A stretch of 64,000 bases of DNA from JAENVU01 sp046598395 (GTDB lineage Bacteria > Actinomycetota > Acidimicrobiia > IMCC26256 > JAENVU01). Below, in pieces: positions 32,467-41,341 of this stretch. A program made the position numbers and the translations under genes. How positions within the stretch are numbered: the first letter of the stretch is position 1; every line of letters begins with the position of its first letter. The notes beneath the pieces were generated by a model. That model was given only the letters and a program-made list of their open reading frames with translations, had not been told where the DNA came from and made no database searches. The stretch lies in NCBI GenBank assembly GCA_046598395.1, contig JBKJIQ010000026.1:45485-109484 (forward strand), written 5' to 3'.

Positions 32467-33174
32467 ATGCAGTCCGCAGCTGAAGTGCGACGCGCCACCA
32501 TCGACGGTGGCCAGGTGTACGAGACCACCCGCGCCACCTTCATCACTCTGGTTCGGAGCCTGAGCGACGCGCAGCTCCAACGGCTCGTCCCCGCAAGTCC
32601 GAAGTGGCGGGTCCGAGATGTGTTCGCGCACGTGGTGGGCATCACCGCCGATCTCAACGCCGGCGATCTTCGCGACATCGATCCCGATACATGGACGGCC
32701 GCTCAGGTTGCGCTGCGCTACGACCGGCCAATCGAAGCCGTGATCGCCGAATGGGATCTCGAAGCGCCGATCTTCGCCGACGGCCTGCGCCTCTTCGGCT
32801 ATTCCGTCGGTTCGCATTTCGTTGGCGACCTCTTGGTTCATCTCCAAGACGTGCGCCAAGCCTTGGGGCTCGCGCCGAATGGTGACGAACTCACGGTGCG
32901 CGTCGCGCTCGACTTCTACCTCGAGGCGTGGTCCGAGTGCTTGACCGAGGATTCCACCGGCTCGATCACGATCACCGCCGACGGAGAGAGATCTTCGGTG
33001 GGCTCCGGAGACGCGTTCGCCACCCTCACCGCGGCGCCGTTCGAGATCCTGCGCGCGTGTTCCGGTCGCCGCAGCGCCGAACAGATCGCGGCCTTCACCT
33101 GGACCGGCGATGCGCGGCGCGCCATGGCCACCATCAGCCGCTACTCACTGCCCGCTCACGACCTCATCGACTGA
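32467..33174 (+). CDS. Maleylpyruvate isomerase-family, mycothiol-dependent (DinB-fold) protein
   Basis: A 235-residue protein of the DinB/MDMPI fold: an N-terminal four-helix bundle with VRDVFAHVVGITADLNAGD (first zinc His) and HFVGDLLVHLQDVRQALG (second zinc site), then a small C-terminal alpha/beta domain (SITITADGERSSVGSG... FTWTGDARRAM). Members use mycothiol as thiol cofactor, in line with an actinobacterial host; the exact reaction is unknown. The ATG at 32467 has a ctggag stretch nine bases upstream. A longer reading to 32377 has no support. Confidence 0.8.
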   Translation: MQSAAEVRRATIDGGQVYETTRATFITLVRSLSDAQLQRLVPASPKWRVRDVFAHVVGITADLNAGDLRDIDPDTWTAAQVALRYDRPIEAVIAEWDLEAPIFADGLRLFGYSVGSHFVGDLLVHLQDVRQALGLAPNGDELTVRVALDFYLEAWSECLTEDSTGSITITADGERSSVGSGDAFATLTAAPFEILRACSGRRSAEQIAAFTWTGDARRAMATISRYSLPAHDLID

Positions 33175-33183
33175 GACTCCACG

Positions 33184-34524
33184 TCACTTCATTGAGCTCG
33201 GCGGTTCCGACATCTGCTCCACGCCGACGGGCCGCCGGGCGGGTCGTGTCAGTTGTTGGTCCAGGGGAGCGAGTTCGGTGCCGTCGGGTCGGTAGACGCG
33301 GAAGTTGGTCTGATCCCAGTCGATCTGCCAGTCGGGGTGTTGGTGGAGGAAGCGATGGTGGCGACTACAGAGCAGGACACCGTTCGCGAGGTCGCTTGCA
33401 CCGCCGTTCTCCCAATATTGGACGTGATGGGCTTCACACCATCCGGGAGGTTTCTCACATCCCGGCCATCGACAGTGTTGATCGCGGATGATGATCGCTC
33501 GTCGAGTGCCCGTCGAGAACGCCCGTTGGGAACGCCCGACGTTGATCGTCTCGGAGTTCGGTCCGGTGACCACTCGGCTGATCGCACAGTCACACAGCAA
33601 CGTTTCGATGTCGGTGGGGTCGATCGGTCCGATGAACCCACCATCCATCCGCCCCATCGACCACCCGGCCGAGGCGGCCGACGCGGCTGGTTCACCGGCA
33701 GCGGATTGACCGGTCTCAGCGGAGTGCTTGTGTGCGAGGTGGGCGAGGTGGGCGAGGAGGGTTGTCCAGTCAACGACGACCGCAGCGTTGAGTGACCCCA
33801 TGTTCGCGTCGACACCAGCGTCGAGGGCGATACGACAGATCCGATACAACGCATCAGCTCGGCGTTGCCCGAGATTCCGGTCATCGTCAGCTGATGGTGG
33901 GTCGGTGAACGCGTTGAGGACCCGTTGGATTGTCTCTCCCGCGAGACCACCGATCTCACCATCGAGGACCAACCGGTCGCCGACGATCGCGGCCCGTAAC
34001 CCGGAACGGTCAGCGGGGAGGTCACCATCACGCTTGGCGCACGCACGGAACAGTGCAGTCATGCGTTGCAACGACCACATATCTTTGCGGAGTGCCGCAT
34101 CCAACAACTCGGGTTCAACCGCGGCGAGTTCGGTATCGAACCCATCAACGCGTGCGCCATCAATGGCGCGCATCGCACCGGTCGTGATCTGCCCGTTCCG
34201 CCAGGCCAAGGTCGTTTCGGGGAGTACTTCGGCGAGGGCACCGGCATCGATCGCCGCACGGACATCCGCGGGTGCGCATCCCGGCCTGCCACCGCAACCA
34301 CGGCGCGGTTGATTGGTAACCATCGCCAGCCCCCACACCACGGGCATGCGCAGCGGCGACGAGACCGGCGAAGACGGCATCGAGACGGTCATCTCGCGCC
34401 GTAACCGCAACACTTCCCCCGCTAACTGGACGTCGGACAGGTCCGCGGGATCGACCGTGCCGATCGCGTCGACCCCGGCGCGTAGGACCACGATCGGACG
34501 TTCCGTCACCATCTGATCGCCCAT
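33184..34524 (-). CDS. DUF222/HNH endonuclease (13E12-repeat type) with an out-of-frame internal segment
   Basis: A 446-residue open frame. The C-terminal HNH nuclease domain is intact: CRWPGCEKPPGWCEAHHVQYWE then NGVLLCSRHHRFLHQH. The N-terminal DUF222 domain is normal at both ends, but residues about 46-82 (VSMPSSPVSSPLRMPVVWG...) do not resemble it. In the -1 frame the same DNA (about 34278-34395) encodes a typical DUF222 segment, DDRLDAVFAGLVAAAHARG and GYQSTAPWLRWQAGM. A one-base loss followed about 110 bp later by a one-base gain explains this. Such genes are abundant in actinobacteria and may be mobile. A short 9-bp tandem repeat encodes LAHLAHLAH near residue 255. Confidence 0.75.
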   Translation of the reverse strand: MGDQMVTERPIVVLRAGVDAIGTVDPADLSDVQLAGEVLRLRREMTVSMPSSPVSSPLRMPVVWGLAMVTNQPRRGCGGRPGCAPADVRAAIDAGALAEVLPETTLAWRNGQITTGAMRAIDGARVDGFDTELAAVEPELLDAALRKDMWSLQRMTALFRACAKRDGDLPADRSGLRAAIVGDRLVLDGEIGGLAGETIQRVLNAFTDPPSADDDRNLGQRRADALYRICRIALDAGVDANMGSLNAAVVVDWTTLLAHLAHLAHKHSAETGQSAAGEPAASAASAGWSMGRMDGGFIGPIDPTDIETLLCDCAISRVVTGPNSETINVGRSQRAFSTGTRRAIIIRDQHCRWPGCEKPPGWCEAHHVQYWENGGASDLANGVLLCSRHHRFLHQHPDWQIDWDQTNFRVYRPDGTELAPLDQQLTRPARRPVGVEQMSEPPSSMK

Positions 34525-34584
34525 ATCGCACCCCCGTCTTCATGCCCGCCAACTGGTCGAGAACCCACCGTTCCCGTCCAAATC

Positions 34585-34613
34585 AGACTACCGAACAGAC
34601 GTACGGAAGTCAA
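34585..34613 (-). promoter_or_regulatory. Putative sigma-70-type promoter for the HNH gene
   Basis: On the minus strand TTGACT (34613-34608) and TAGTCT (34590-34585) are separated by 17 bp, in a locally A/T-richer stretch upstream of the HNH start. Confidence 0.5.
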
Positions 34614-34807
34614 CCCAAAACTGACAGAAAACCTAGATAATCCGGGACTTTTCTGGTGGTCAGCCGACCAGCAAGAGCGACGGAGACCGGCCCGTTTCCG
34701 AGGCCAAATCTGCGGGCCGCAGCCGGCCCCGAGGACGCCATTCAGAACGCCCAACCGCAGCCGAACCGAAACGGTTCCAGCATCATCCTGCGCGCACCCA
34801 GACCCGC
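34614..34807. other. Non-coding spacer between HNH and VOC genes
   Basis: No coding frame is supported. Two small inverted repeats are visible: tggtc-agcc-gacca (34657-34670) and gaaccg-aaa-cggttc (about 34763-34777). Base composition is lower in GC than the neighbours over roughly 34575-34660. No terminal repeats or target duplications flank the HNH gene. Confidence 0.5.
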
Positions 34808-35194
34808 TCAGGTCGGCTGGGTAAGTTCGATGATGTTGTCATCGAAGTCGCGATAGCGCGCCGACGTTCCCCACGGTTGCAGCTTCGGCTCGTGCACCAC
34901 GATGGCGCCCGCGGCCACGGCACATCGGCGCGCGGCGTCGAGATCGTCGACCCGGAACGCGACCTGCGCTCCGCTGGTGTTCGCGGCATCCTTCGATGCG
35001 TACAACGCGAAGTGGATGAACGCACCGTCGGTCCACGAAGTCGCGGCGTGGCGGCCACTTGTCCACGGATCGTCGCCTTGGTGATCGTCGACGTGGAGGT
35101 TGAGCCCGAAGCCCTCCGCGTAGAGCCGAATCGCCCGATCGAGATCCGACACCGTGAACACGACGGCGACCAATCGAGAGATGTCTCCGGTCAT
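34808..35194 (-). CDS. VOC-family (glyoxalase/bleomycin resistance-like) protein
   Basis: A 128-residue single vicinal-oxygen-chelate domain: FTVSDLDRAIRLYAEGFGLNLHV, AFIHFALYAS and RYRDFDDNIIELTQP with the terminal metal-binding Glu (NIIEL). VOC proteins bind a divalent metal and act on or sequester small molecules; no specific reaction can be read. Monocistronic in appearance: 32 bp from the glycosyltransferase gene end on the upstream side. Confidence 0.82.
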   Translation of the reverse strand: MTGDISRLVAVVFTVSDLDRAIRLYAEGFGLNLHVDDHQGDDPWTSGRHAATSWTDGAFIHFALYASKDAANTSGAQVAFRVDDLDAARRCAVAAGAIVVHEPKLQPWGTSARYRDFDDNIIELTQPT

Positions 35195-35226
35195 GCCTGC
35201 AGTCTGTCCCGCCCCAGGCGCGAGCG

Positions 35227-36360
35227 CTACTGACTCAGGACGCTCAGGTCGCCCGCGGCCAAGCGCGCGAGTGGCTCACCTCGACGGTCGTAGGACCAGA
35301 CCGATTCGGCCAGGGCGCGTGCACGCGCACCCATCTGCGACCGGAGGTCCGGATCGTCGAGGAGTTGCAACAGCCGGGTCGCCACCAGGTTGTCGTCGCG
35401 CGGCTCCACCACGTAACCCGTCTCGCCGTCGAGCACCGCCTCGTGCGACCCGCCGCTGCGGCCCGCCACACACGCCAGCCCCGACGCGCCAGCCTCGAGG
35501 AACACGATGCCGAAACCCTCGGCCTCGAGTCCACCCCAACGATCGCGACACACCATCGCGAACACATCCGCGGCGCGGTGCGCCAGCGGTAACTCCTCCT
35601 CGGAAACTCGACCCAGGAACCGCACCCGGTTTCTAAGACCGCGTGACGCGACCAACTTCTCCAACCGTTTCCGATCGCGCCCACTCCCCACGAGCGCGAG
35701 CTGCACATCATCGGGGAGCAGCGCCAAGGCAGAAATCAAGACGTCGAAGCCCTTTCGCGGTACCAGCCGACTCGCGCCGAGCACCCAGCGCGCGTCCACA
35801 TCGAGCCCCAACGCCACCCGAGCCGCACGCTGCTCCGCGACATCGGCCACGGGCCGAAACCGTGCGGCATCAATGCCCGGCGCGACCACGAGCGACGGCA
35901 GCGAGCGCCCCGCCGCGTGCTCCCCCTCGGCCAGCGGATACCCACCGGCGGCAACAACGCCGGCGGCCAATCGGAGCACATGCCCGAGTAACGGCTTCGT
36001 GGGCAAACGACCCGGCACGGTGATCTCCGCTCCGTGCAACACCACCACGACCGGGGCGGCGCGCAGTCGAGGAACGATCAGACCGAGCGGCAACGCCGGA
36101 TCAACGAAGATCACGTCGGCACCAACTTCTCGGGCCAATGCGTCCACATCACGCGCCAAACCGGGCGTGGGCAGCAACACCTTTTCCCGGCGCCGGACCA
36201 CGCGAAACGACTGTTCGCGGTCCCATTCGGCGGCGCCCGCGTAGGACGTGGTCATCACTGTGGTCTCGCTCGCCGGCAATCGCCGCCACAGCTCCCACAG
36301 GTAGGACTGGATCCCCCCGATCTTCGGCGGGAAATCGTTGGTCACCAGCAGCGAAGTCAT
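35227..36360 (-). CDS. pimB: GT4 glycosyltransferase, PimB-like mannosyltransferase
   Basis: A 377-residue GT-B enzyme. LLVTNDFPPKIGGIQSYLWEL is almost the signature N-terminus of PimB', which adds the second mannose to phosphatidylinositol mannoside. ASRLVPRKGFDVLI and GLEAEGFGIVFLEAGASG (the EX7E catalytic motif of GT4) follow. The donor in characterised relatives is GDP-mannose; the acceptor here is inferred. If right, the organism makes PIM-like glycolipids. ATG 36360, whose first bases overlap the stop of the MFS gene by 4 bp, suggesting coupling with that exporter. Confidence 0.82.
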   Translation of the reverse strand: MTSLLVTNDFPPKIGGIQSYLWELWRRLPASETTVMTTSYAGAAEWDREQSFRVVRRREKVLLPTPGLARDVDALAREVGADVIFVDPALPLGLIVPRLRAAPVVVVLHGAEITVPGRLPTKPLLGHVLRLAAGVVAAGGYPLAEGEHAAGRSLPSLVVAPGIDAARFRPVADVAEQRAARVALGLDVDARWVLGASRLVPRKGFDVLISALALLPDDVQLALVGSGRDRKRLEKLVASRGLRNRVRFLGRVSEEELPLAHRAADVFAMVCRDRWGGLEAEGFGIVFLEAGASGLACVAGRSGGSHEAVLDGETGYVVEPRDDNLVATRLLQLLDDPDLRSQMGARARALAESVWSYDRRGEPLARLAAGDLSVLSQ

Positions 36361-37562
36361 GTTCCGGGCTCGGGCTCGGGGATCTCCTCATTCGCGCGCG
36401 CCGCAACGTGCGCCTGGCGGACCCGAGGATCGATACCGCTCCACAACAGTCCAAGGCCCACCAACCCAAACAGGGCGCCGGCCACGAACCCGCCGCGATA
36501 GCTCGAGGCCGAAACCACCACTCCCACGATGAGCGAACCGAGCCCTTGCGAGAGGTCGAAGAACGTCGAGAACGTGCCGACCACCGACGCCCGCTGCGAT
36601 TCATCCACACCCATGAGCGCGAGCGTCATCAGGTTCGTGTACATCATCGACATCCCGAATGCGAAGACGACCGTGCCCACGATCAAGCCCGGGATGCTCG
36701 GGAACGCCGCGATGATCACCATGGCGCTGGCGGCGCCACCCAACGCCAGTGTTCCGCCGCGCAATGGGCCGAGCGTGTCGGGCAGGCGCGCCCCGAAGAC
36801 ACGAATCAGGAGCACCACAGATCCGTACAGCAGAAAGAAGCCGCCCACATCGTGGACGCCGATCGTGCGCCCGTAGAGCTTCAGAAACTCGGTGTATCCC
36901 GCCAGCGCGATCAAACCGAGAAACAGCATGACTCCGGGCAGGATCGCAGACCGGTGGAGTAACGGCAACCCCTTGGGCGGCGTCACGTCAGGGCGCGTTT
37001 CGCGTGTCATGACTCCGAGCACCGTCGCTGCCGCGGCGAACGAAGCCGACACGATCCACACCGCGTCCGACCCCCAAGCCGAATCAATCGCTTCACCAAT
37101 CGCGGGCCCGAATGCGAGTCCGCTGTACACCGCGACCGACCAGTAGGAGATTGCCTCACCGCGTCGATCGCTCGGTGCGAGGTCGGTGATCATCGTTGCG
37201 GCCCCCACAAAGAATGCGGCCTCGCCGATCCCACCCAACAATCGGAACAGCACGAGCAACGGCAGCGTCGTCGCCCACACGTAGGCGAACGTGGTGACCG
37301 ACACGATCGCGGCGCCGCCGATCACCAACGGCCGCCGACCCAGTCGGTCACCGAGTCGACCCGCGAACGGTCGTAAGAGCACCGCGCCGAAGGCGAAGGC
37401 ACCCACCGCGATCCCAACCCCGACGTCGTCGGTGCCGTAGGTGTGCTTCGCGAACACCGGCAACACCGCGATGCCCGTCCCCAGCGCGACGAAATACAAA
37501 CCTCCGCTCACCGTGACCAGGATGAACTGCGGCGTGAGGAATCCCTCGCGTGATCGGGCCAC
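36357..37562 (-). CDS. MFS transporter
   Basis: A 401-residue major facilitator with about 12 transmembrane helices. GRLGDRLGRRPLVIGG is the loop 2-3 signature, and GGIGEAAFFVGAATMITDLAPSDRRGEAISYWSVAVYSGLAFGPAIGE is characteristic of drug/H+ antiporter-like members. Substrate unknown. The GTG at 37562 is 3 bp after the stop of the reductase gene, and its own stop overlaps the PimB-like start. Part of a ferredoxin, reductase, MFS, glycosyltransferase minus-strand run. Confidence 0.83.
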   Translation of the reverse strand: MARSREGFLTPQFILVTVSGGLYFVALGTGIAVLPVFAKHTYGTDDVGVGIAVGAFAFGAVLLRPFAGRLGDRLGRRPLVIGGAAIVSVTTFAYVWATTLPLLVLFRLLGGIGEAAFFVGAATMITDLAPSDRRGEAISYWSVAVYSGLAFGPAIGEAIDSAWGSDAVWIVSASFAAAATVLGVMTRETRPDVTPPKGLPLLHRSAILPGVMLFLGLIALAGYTEFLKLYGRTIGVHDVGGFFLLYGSVVLLIRVFGARLPDTLGPLRGGTLALGGAASAMVIIAAFPSIPGLIVGTVVFAFGMSMMYTNLMTLALMGVDESQRASVVGTFSTFFDLSQGLGSLIVGVVVSASSYRGGFVAGALFGLVGLGLLWSGIDPRVRQAHVAARANEEIPEPEPGT

Positions 37563-37565
37563 GAG

Positions 37566-38774
37566 TTACGGGTTCTCGGCGGCGAACGCGAGCGCGTCGG
37601 CGAAGGGCGCCCGCTCCGCGATCAACCGCCGGTATTGCATAACGCGCCGAGGCGCCGAGAACCCGAGCACGCCCGAGATTCGATCCGCACGCTCGAAGAT
37701 GGCCACGAAGCGATCCTCGGCGGTGGTTCCCGACACGATCTCCATACGGTCGTCACCACCGAAACGGCCCGCGCTCTGAATCTTCACGTCGTACTGGTCC
37801 GACCACACGAACGGGACAGGGCTGAACGGTTCAGCGCCTTGGTCGGCCAAGAGTGAACCCGCCGCGTGGGCGCCCTGCTCGGCCGCGTTGGTCCAGTGTT
37901 CGATGCGCATGAGCTCGCCGTCAAACATCGGGTTCGGCCACCGGCAGACATCACCGGCTGCCACGATTCCGGGAGCTGCATGCAGCGTCGCGTCGCACAC
38001 CACGCCGTTGTCGAGCGTGAGCCCGGAACCCTCCAGCCACCCCGTGGTCGGTACTGCGCCGATCGCAACCAGGACGTCGTCACACTCAACCGTCGAGCCA
38101 TCGACGAGATGCACGCGCTCGACGCGCCCCTCCCCCGCGATGCGATCCACGCCAACACCGAGGCGCAGGTCCACGCCGTGCGAGCGGTGCAAGCGGGCCA
38201 ACACCGCGCCGACCACGGGACCAACCCCGCGCACCATCGGTTGCGGCAGCGCCTCGAGCACCGTCACCTCGCGGCCAAGGCCGCGCGCCGTTGCCGCGAC
38301 CTCCGCGCCGATGAAGCCCGCGCCGATCACGCACAGCCGCCCACCCGCGTCGAGCCGTGCTCGTAGTCGTTGCGCATCGTCGATCGTGCGCAACGTGTGC
38401 ACACCGTCGAGCTCGGGCTGCTCGGGTAACCGCCGCGGGTGCGCGCCCGTTGCGATCACGAGTCCGTCGAACGCAAGCGTCGCGTCGCCCACGCCAACCG
38501 TGCGCGCATTCACATCGAGCGAATGGGCAACCTCACCGAGCCGCAACGTGACCTCGAGCTCGTCGAACCCGTCCTTGCGCAGCACGATCGCGCCACCATC
38601 GACGCGGCCGGCGAGAAAGTCCTTCGAGAGCGGTGGCCGGTCGTACGGTTCGTGGGACTCGGCGCCAACCAGAGTCAGTCGACCCGAGAAGCCCTCCCGG
38701 CGCAGCGCCTCCACACAACGCAGCCCCGCCAGCGATGCGCCGACGACGACGACCTGTTCCAAGGGGTCAACCAA
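37566..38774 (-). CDS. FAD-dependent ferredoxin reductase
   Basis: A 402-residue pyridine-nucleotide disulphide-type reductase: VVVVGASLAGLRCVEALR (FAD), YDRPPLSKDFLAG, VIATGAHPRRLP, CVIGAGFIGAEVAATARG (NADH) and GIVAAGDVCRWPN. The layout, without redox-active Cys pair, is that of ferredoxin/rubredoxin reductases supplying P450s or dioxygenases. The start is set at TTG 38774, which overlaps the ferredoxin stop by 8 bp; a second TTG at 38762 is an alternative. The adjacent ferredoxin is its evident partner. Confidence 0.85.
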   Translation of the reverse strand: MVDPLEQVVVVGASLAGLRCVEALRREGFSGRLTLVGAESHEPYDRPPLSKDFLAGRVDGGAIVLRKDGFDELEVTLRLGEVAHSLDVNARTVGVGDATLAFDGLVIATGAHPRRLPEQPELDGVHTLRTIDDAQRLRARLDAGGRLCVIGAGFIGAEVAATARGLGREVTVLEALPQPMVRGVGPVVGAVLARLHRSHGVDLRLGVGVDRIAGEGRVERVHLVDGSTVECDDVLVAIGAVPTTGWLEGSGLTLDNGVVCDATLHAAPGIVAAGDVCRWPNPMFDGELMRIEHWTNAAEQGAHAAGSLLADQGAEPFSPVPFVWSDQYDVKIQSAGRFGGDDRMEIVSGTTAEDRFVAIFERADRISGVLGFSAPRRVMQYRRLIAERAPFADALAFAAENP

Positions 38775-38955
38775 GCGAGATCGCGCCCGTCGGACACGTC
38801 CGAATCGCGTCTTCGACCGCGGCGCGCTGGTCCTCGCCGGGCTCTTCCTGTAACACGTAGAGGAAGTTGTCGTCCCGTACCTCGAAGACCTCGGGGGCCG
38901 CGGCCATACACACGGCGTTGCTCTTGCACTTGTCGAAATCGACGACGATTTTCAT
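38767..38955 (-). CDS. Small ferredoxin, probably [3Fe-4S]
   Basis: A 62-residue ferredoxin starting MKIVVDFDKCKSNAVCMAA and ending RTCPTGAISLG. Cluster ligands are Cys10, Cys16 and the CP Cys near residue 55. The position of the usual second Cys (C-x2-C-x2-C) is Asn, as in the 3Fe-4S ferredoxins that serve actinobacterial P450s. The ATG at 38955 has a strong gaggaggg site. No P450 is adjacent, so the P450 at 18817-20016 is a possible client. Confidence 0.87.
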   Translation of the reverse strand: MKIVVDFDKCKSNAVCMAAAPEVFEVRDDNFLYVLQEEPGEDQRAAVEDAIRTCPTGAISLG

Positions 38956-39040
38956 CGTGACCCTCCTCGGAGACGGATGCGAGATAACTCGGCCCTGCAC
39001 CCTACCGGACGTGCGCGAAACGTGACCCGGGCGTCATACT

Positions 39041-39055
39041 GACGACCCGTCAGAT
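39041..39055 (+). promoter_or_regulatory. CTGAC-N5-GTCAG operator (site 1)
   Basis: CTGACGACCCGTCAG, an inverted repeat with 6-bp arms, lies 22 bp before the ADP-forming synthetase start. The putative -10 CATACT (39037-39042) overlaps its first two bases. Related sites at 47685-47700 and 51622-51637 have the same placement. Confidence 0.6.
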
Positions 39056-39076
39056 ACACACCCGATCGGAGCATCC

Positions 39077-41341
39077 GTGCCCGCGCGCCCCATGGCCGAC
39101 CGCCTCGCCCCTGGCTCGACCACGCTCGACGTCTCCGGGCGCCCGCTCGCGCTGCGCGACGTCGACCTCGACGCGTTCCTCCACCCCAAGTCGATCGCGC
39201 TCATCGGCGCGTCGGAACAGTCGGCCAAGCCCAACACGGCAATGACCCGGAAGTTCGACGCGTGGGCGAAAGCGCACGACGCGGCGTTCTATCCCGTCCA
39301 TCCCCGCTACGAGACGATCCTCGGTCACAAAGTGTACGCATCGCTGGCCGAGGTGCCGGGTGAGATCGACCTCGCGATCATCCTCACCGGCAAGGCCGTC
39401 GACACGTTCGAAGAAGTCCTGGCCAGCCCCGCCAAGTTCGCGGTGATCTTCGCGGCCGGCTTCAGCGAGACCGGCAAGGACGGAACCAAGCTCGAACGTC
39501 GTCTGGAGCAGCTGGTCCAAGGCGGCGATGTCCGCCTGCTGGGACCCAACACCAACCTCAACGCGTTCGAGAACTTTCGTGAGGACCTCGAAGGACCGTC
39601 GATCGCGCTGGTCACCCAGTCCGGCCACCAGGGGCGCCCCGTGTTCCAAGGTCAGGAACTGGGAATCCGCCTGACCCATTGGGCCCCCACGGGCAACGAA
39701 GTCGACCTCGAGTTCGCCGACTTCGCCGCCTACTTCGCCGACCAAGCCGAGGTTGGAGTCATCGCGTGTTACATCGAAGGCTTCAAGGATGGCCGCACGC
39801 TCATGCTCGCCGCCGATCACGCGGCCAAGCTCCAGAAGCCCATCGTGATGGTGAAGGTGGGCCGCACGGATGCGGGCGCGTCGATGGCGCAAAGCCACAC
39901 CGGCCATCTCACCGGATCCGATGCGATCACGTCCGCAGTGTTCCGCCAGTTCGGGATCACGCGTGTCGATGGCCTCGACGAACTCCTCGAAGTGTCCGCC
40001 GCCCTCGCGCGCAGCCGACCGGCCCGGATCCCTTCGTGGGCCAAACGAAATCGTGAGCCGGGTGTCTGTGTCTACGCAATCTCCGGGGGCACCGGTGCCC
40101 ACATCGCCGACATGATCTCCGCGGCCGGGCTCTCACTTCCCCCGCTGACGAAGGCCACTCAGAAGACCCTGCACGACGGCTTGATCCCTGCGTACCTTCG
40201 GGTGAGTAACCCGGTTGATTGTGGCGGCCCGCCCGTGGCCGATGCGCGCGGCGCCAAGATCCTCGAAGCGATCGTCGCGGATCCGAAGGTCGACATCATC
40301 GTGGTGCCGATCACGGGCGCGGTCACGGCGTTCTCCAAGCCGTTCACCCGCGATCTCGTGGAGGTGGCCAAGACCACCGACAAGCCGATCTTCGTGGTGT
40401 GGGGATCCCCCCCAGGGACGGACGACACCTACTACTTCCGACTCCTCGATGGTGGCCTGCCGGTCTTCCGAACGTTCGGGAACTGCACCGCGGCGCTGCG
40501 CGCCTACAGCGACTATTGGCGGTTTGCGGCGCATCACGAATCGCCGTTCAGCACCGCGCCCATGAAGCCGCTCGCCGCCGCGAAGAAGGCGCGGGCGATC
40601 ATCGAGCAGGCTGCGCCCGGTTCCGCCTTGAGCGAATGGCAGAGCAAGCAGGTACTCGCGGCCTACGGCATCAGGTCGTCACGCGATCAGCTCTGCACCA
40701 CAGCCGCGTCGGCGGTCAACGCCGCGAACGCGATCGGCATGCCCGTGGTCATGAAAATTTCCTCTCCGGAACTGCTGCACAAGAGCGACCTCGGTCTGGT
40801 CAAGGTCGGGGTGGCCACGGCCAAGGATGTGCGCGCCGGGTACGACGAGCTGCTCGCCAAGGCTCGGAAGGCCGGCGGCCCCAAGGTGCGCATCGACGGT
40901 GTCCTCGTGAGCGAACTCGTGAGTGGCGGCGTGGAAACCGTGGTCGGCATCTCCCAGGATGCACTCTTCGGCCCGGTCGTGATGGTCGGGCTCGGTGGCA
41001 TCTTCGTGGAGGTGTTGGGCGATGTGACCTTCCGGGTCCCGCCGTTCGATGACGGCCAAGCCGCCGCCATGCTGGAGGAACTCACCGGCGCGAAAATGTT
41101 CGAAGGTGTCCGCGGCGCGAAGCCCGCCGACCGAGCCGCGTTGGTCGACGTGATCATGAAAGTGCAACGGATGGCCATGGACCTGGCCGACATCATCGGT
41201 GAACTCGACGTGAACCCTCTCGTCGTACGCCCCCATGGCGCCGTCGCCCTCGACGCCCTGATCGTGAGAGCAAGGGTGCAGCGAGCCAAAGCAGGAGGCG
41301 GTCCCATGACAGCGAGCGCAACCCGAATCGGAGACGTCTAA
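39077..41341 (+). CDS. ADP-forming acyl-CoA synthetase (acetate-CoA ligase family), alpha-beta fusion
   Basis: A 754-residue fusion. The N-terminal CoA-binding Rossmann domain starts at FLHPKSIALIGASEQ. The succinyl-CoA-ligase-like domain contains QSHTGHLTGSD with the candidate phospho-His. The C-terminal ATP-grasp domain carries LAAYGIRSSRDQL, PVVMKISSPELLHKSDLGLVKVGV and GELDVNPLVV. Makes acyl-CoA from acid, CoA and ATP with release of ADP. The GTG at 39077 follows a cggag stretch. It heads an operon with enoyl-CoA hydratase, Ltp2-like and DUF35 genes, and its stop overlaps the next start (TAATG). Confidence 0.87.
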   Translation: MPARPMADRLAPGSTTLDVSGRPLALRDVDLDAFLHPKSIALIGASEQSAKPNTAMTRKFDAWAKAHDAAFYPVHPRYETILGHKVYASLAEVPGEIDLAIILTGKAVDTFEEVLASPAKFAVIFAAGFSETGKDGTKLERRLEQLVQGGDVRLLGPNTNLNAFENFREDLEGPSIALVTQSGHQGRPVFQGQELGIRLTHWAPTGNEVDLEFADFAAYFADQAEVGVIACYIEGFKDGRTLMLAADHAAKLQKPIVMVKVGRTDAGASMAQSHTGHLTGSDAITSAVFRQFGITRVDGLDELLEVSAALARSRPARIPSWAKRNREPGVCVYAISGGTGAHIADMISAAGLSLPPLTKATQKTLHDGLIPAYLRVSNPVDCGGPPVADARGAKILEAIVADPKVDIIVVPITGAVTAFSKPFTRDLVEVAKTTDKPIFVVWGSPPGTDDTYYFRLLDGGLPVFRTFGNCTAALRAYSDYWRFAAHHESPFSTAPMKPLAAAKKARAIIEQAAPGSALSEWQSKQVLAAYGIRSSRDQLCTTAASAVNAANAIGMPVVMKISSPELLHKSDLGLVKVGVATAKDVRAGYDELLAKARKAGGPKVRIDGVLVSELVSGGVETVVGISQDALFGPVVMVGLGGIFVEVLGDVTFRVPPFDDGQAAAMLEELTGAKMFEGVRGAKPADRAALVDVIMKVQRMAMDLADIIGELDVNPLVVRPHGAVALDALIVRARVQRAKAGGGPMTASATRIGDV

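Noticed and set aside
34763..34777. Terminator for the VOC gene side (gaaccg-aaa-cggttc)
   Set aside because: Only six base pairs with no T-run. The flanking strand orientation also does not place it usefully as a terminator.
33184..34807. HNH gene as part of an intron, intein or IS element
   Set aside because: No terminal inverted repeats, target duplications, split host gene or transposase were found. DUF222/HNH genes occur as free-standing copies.
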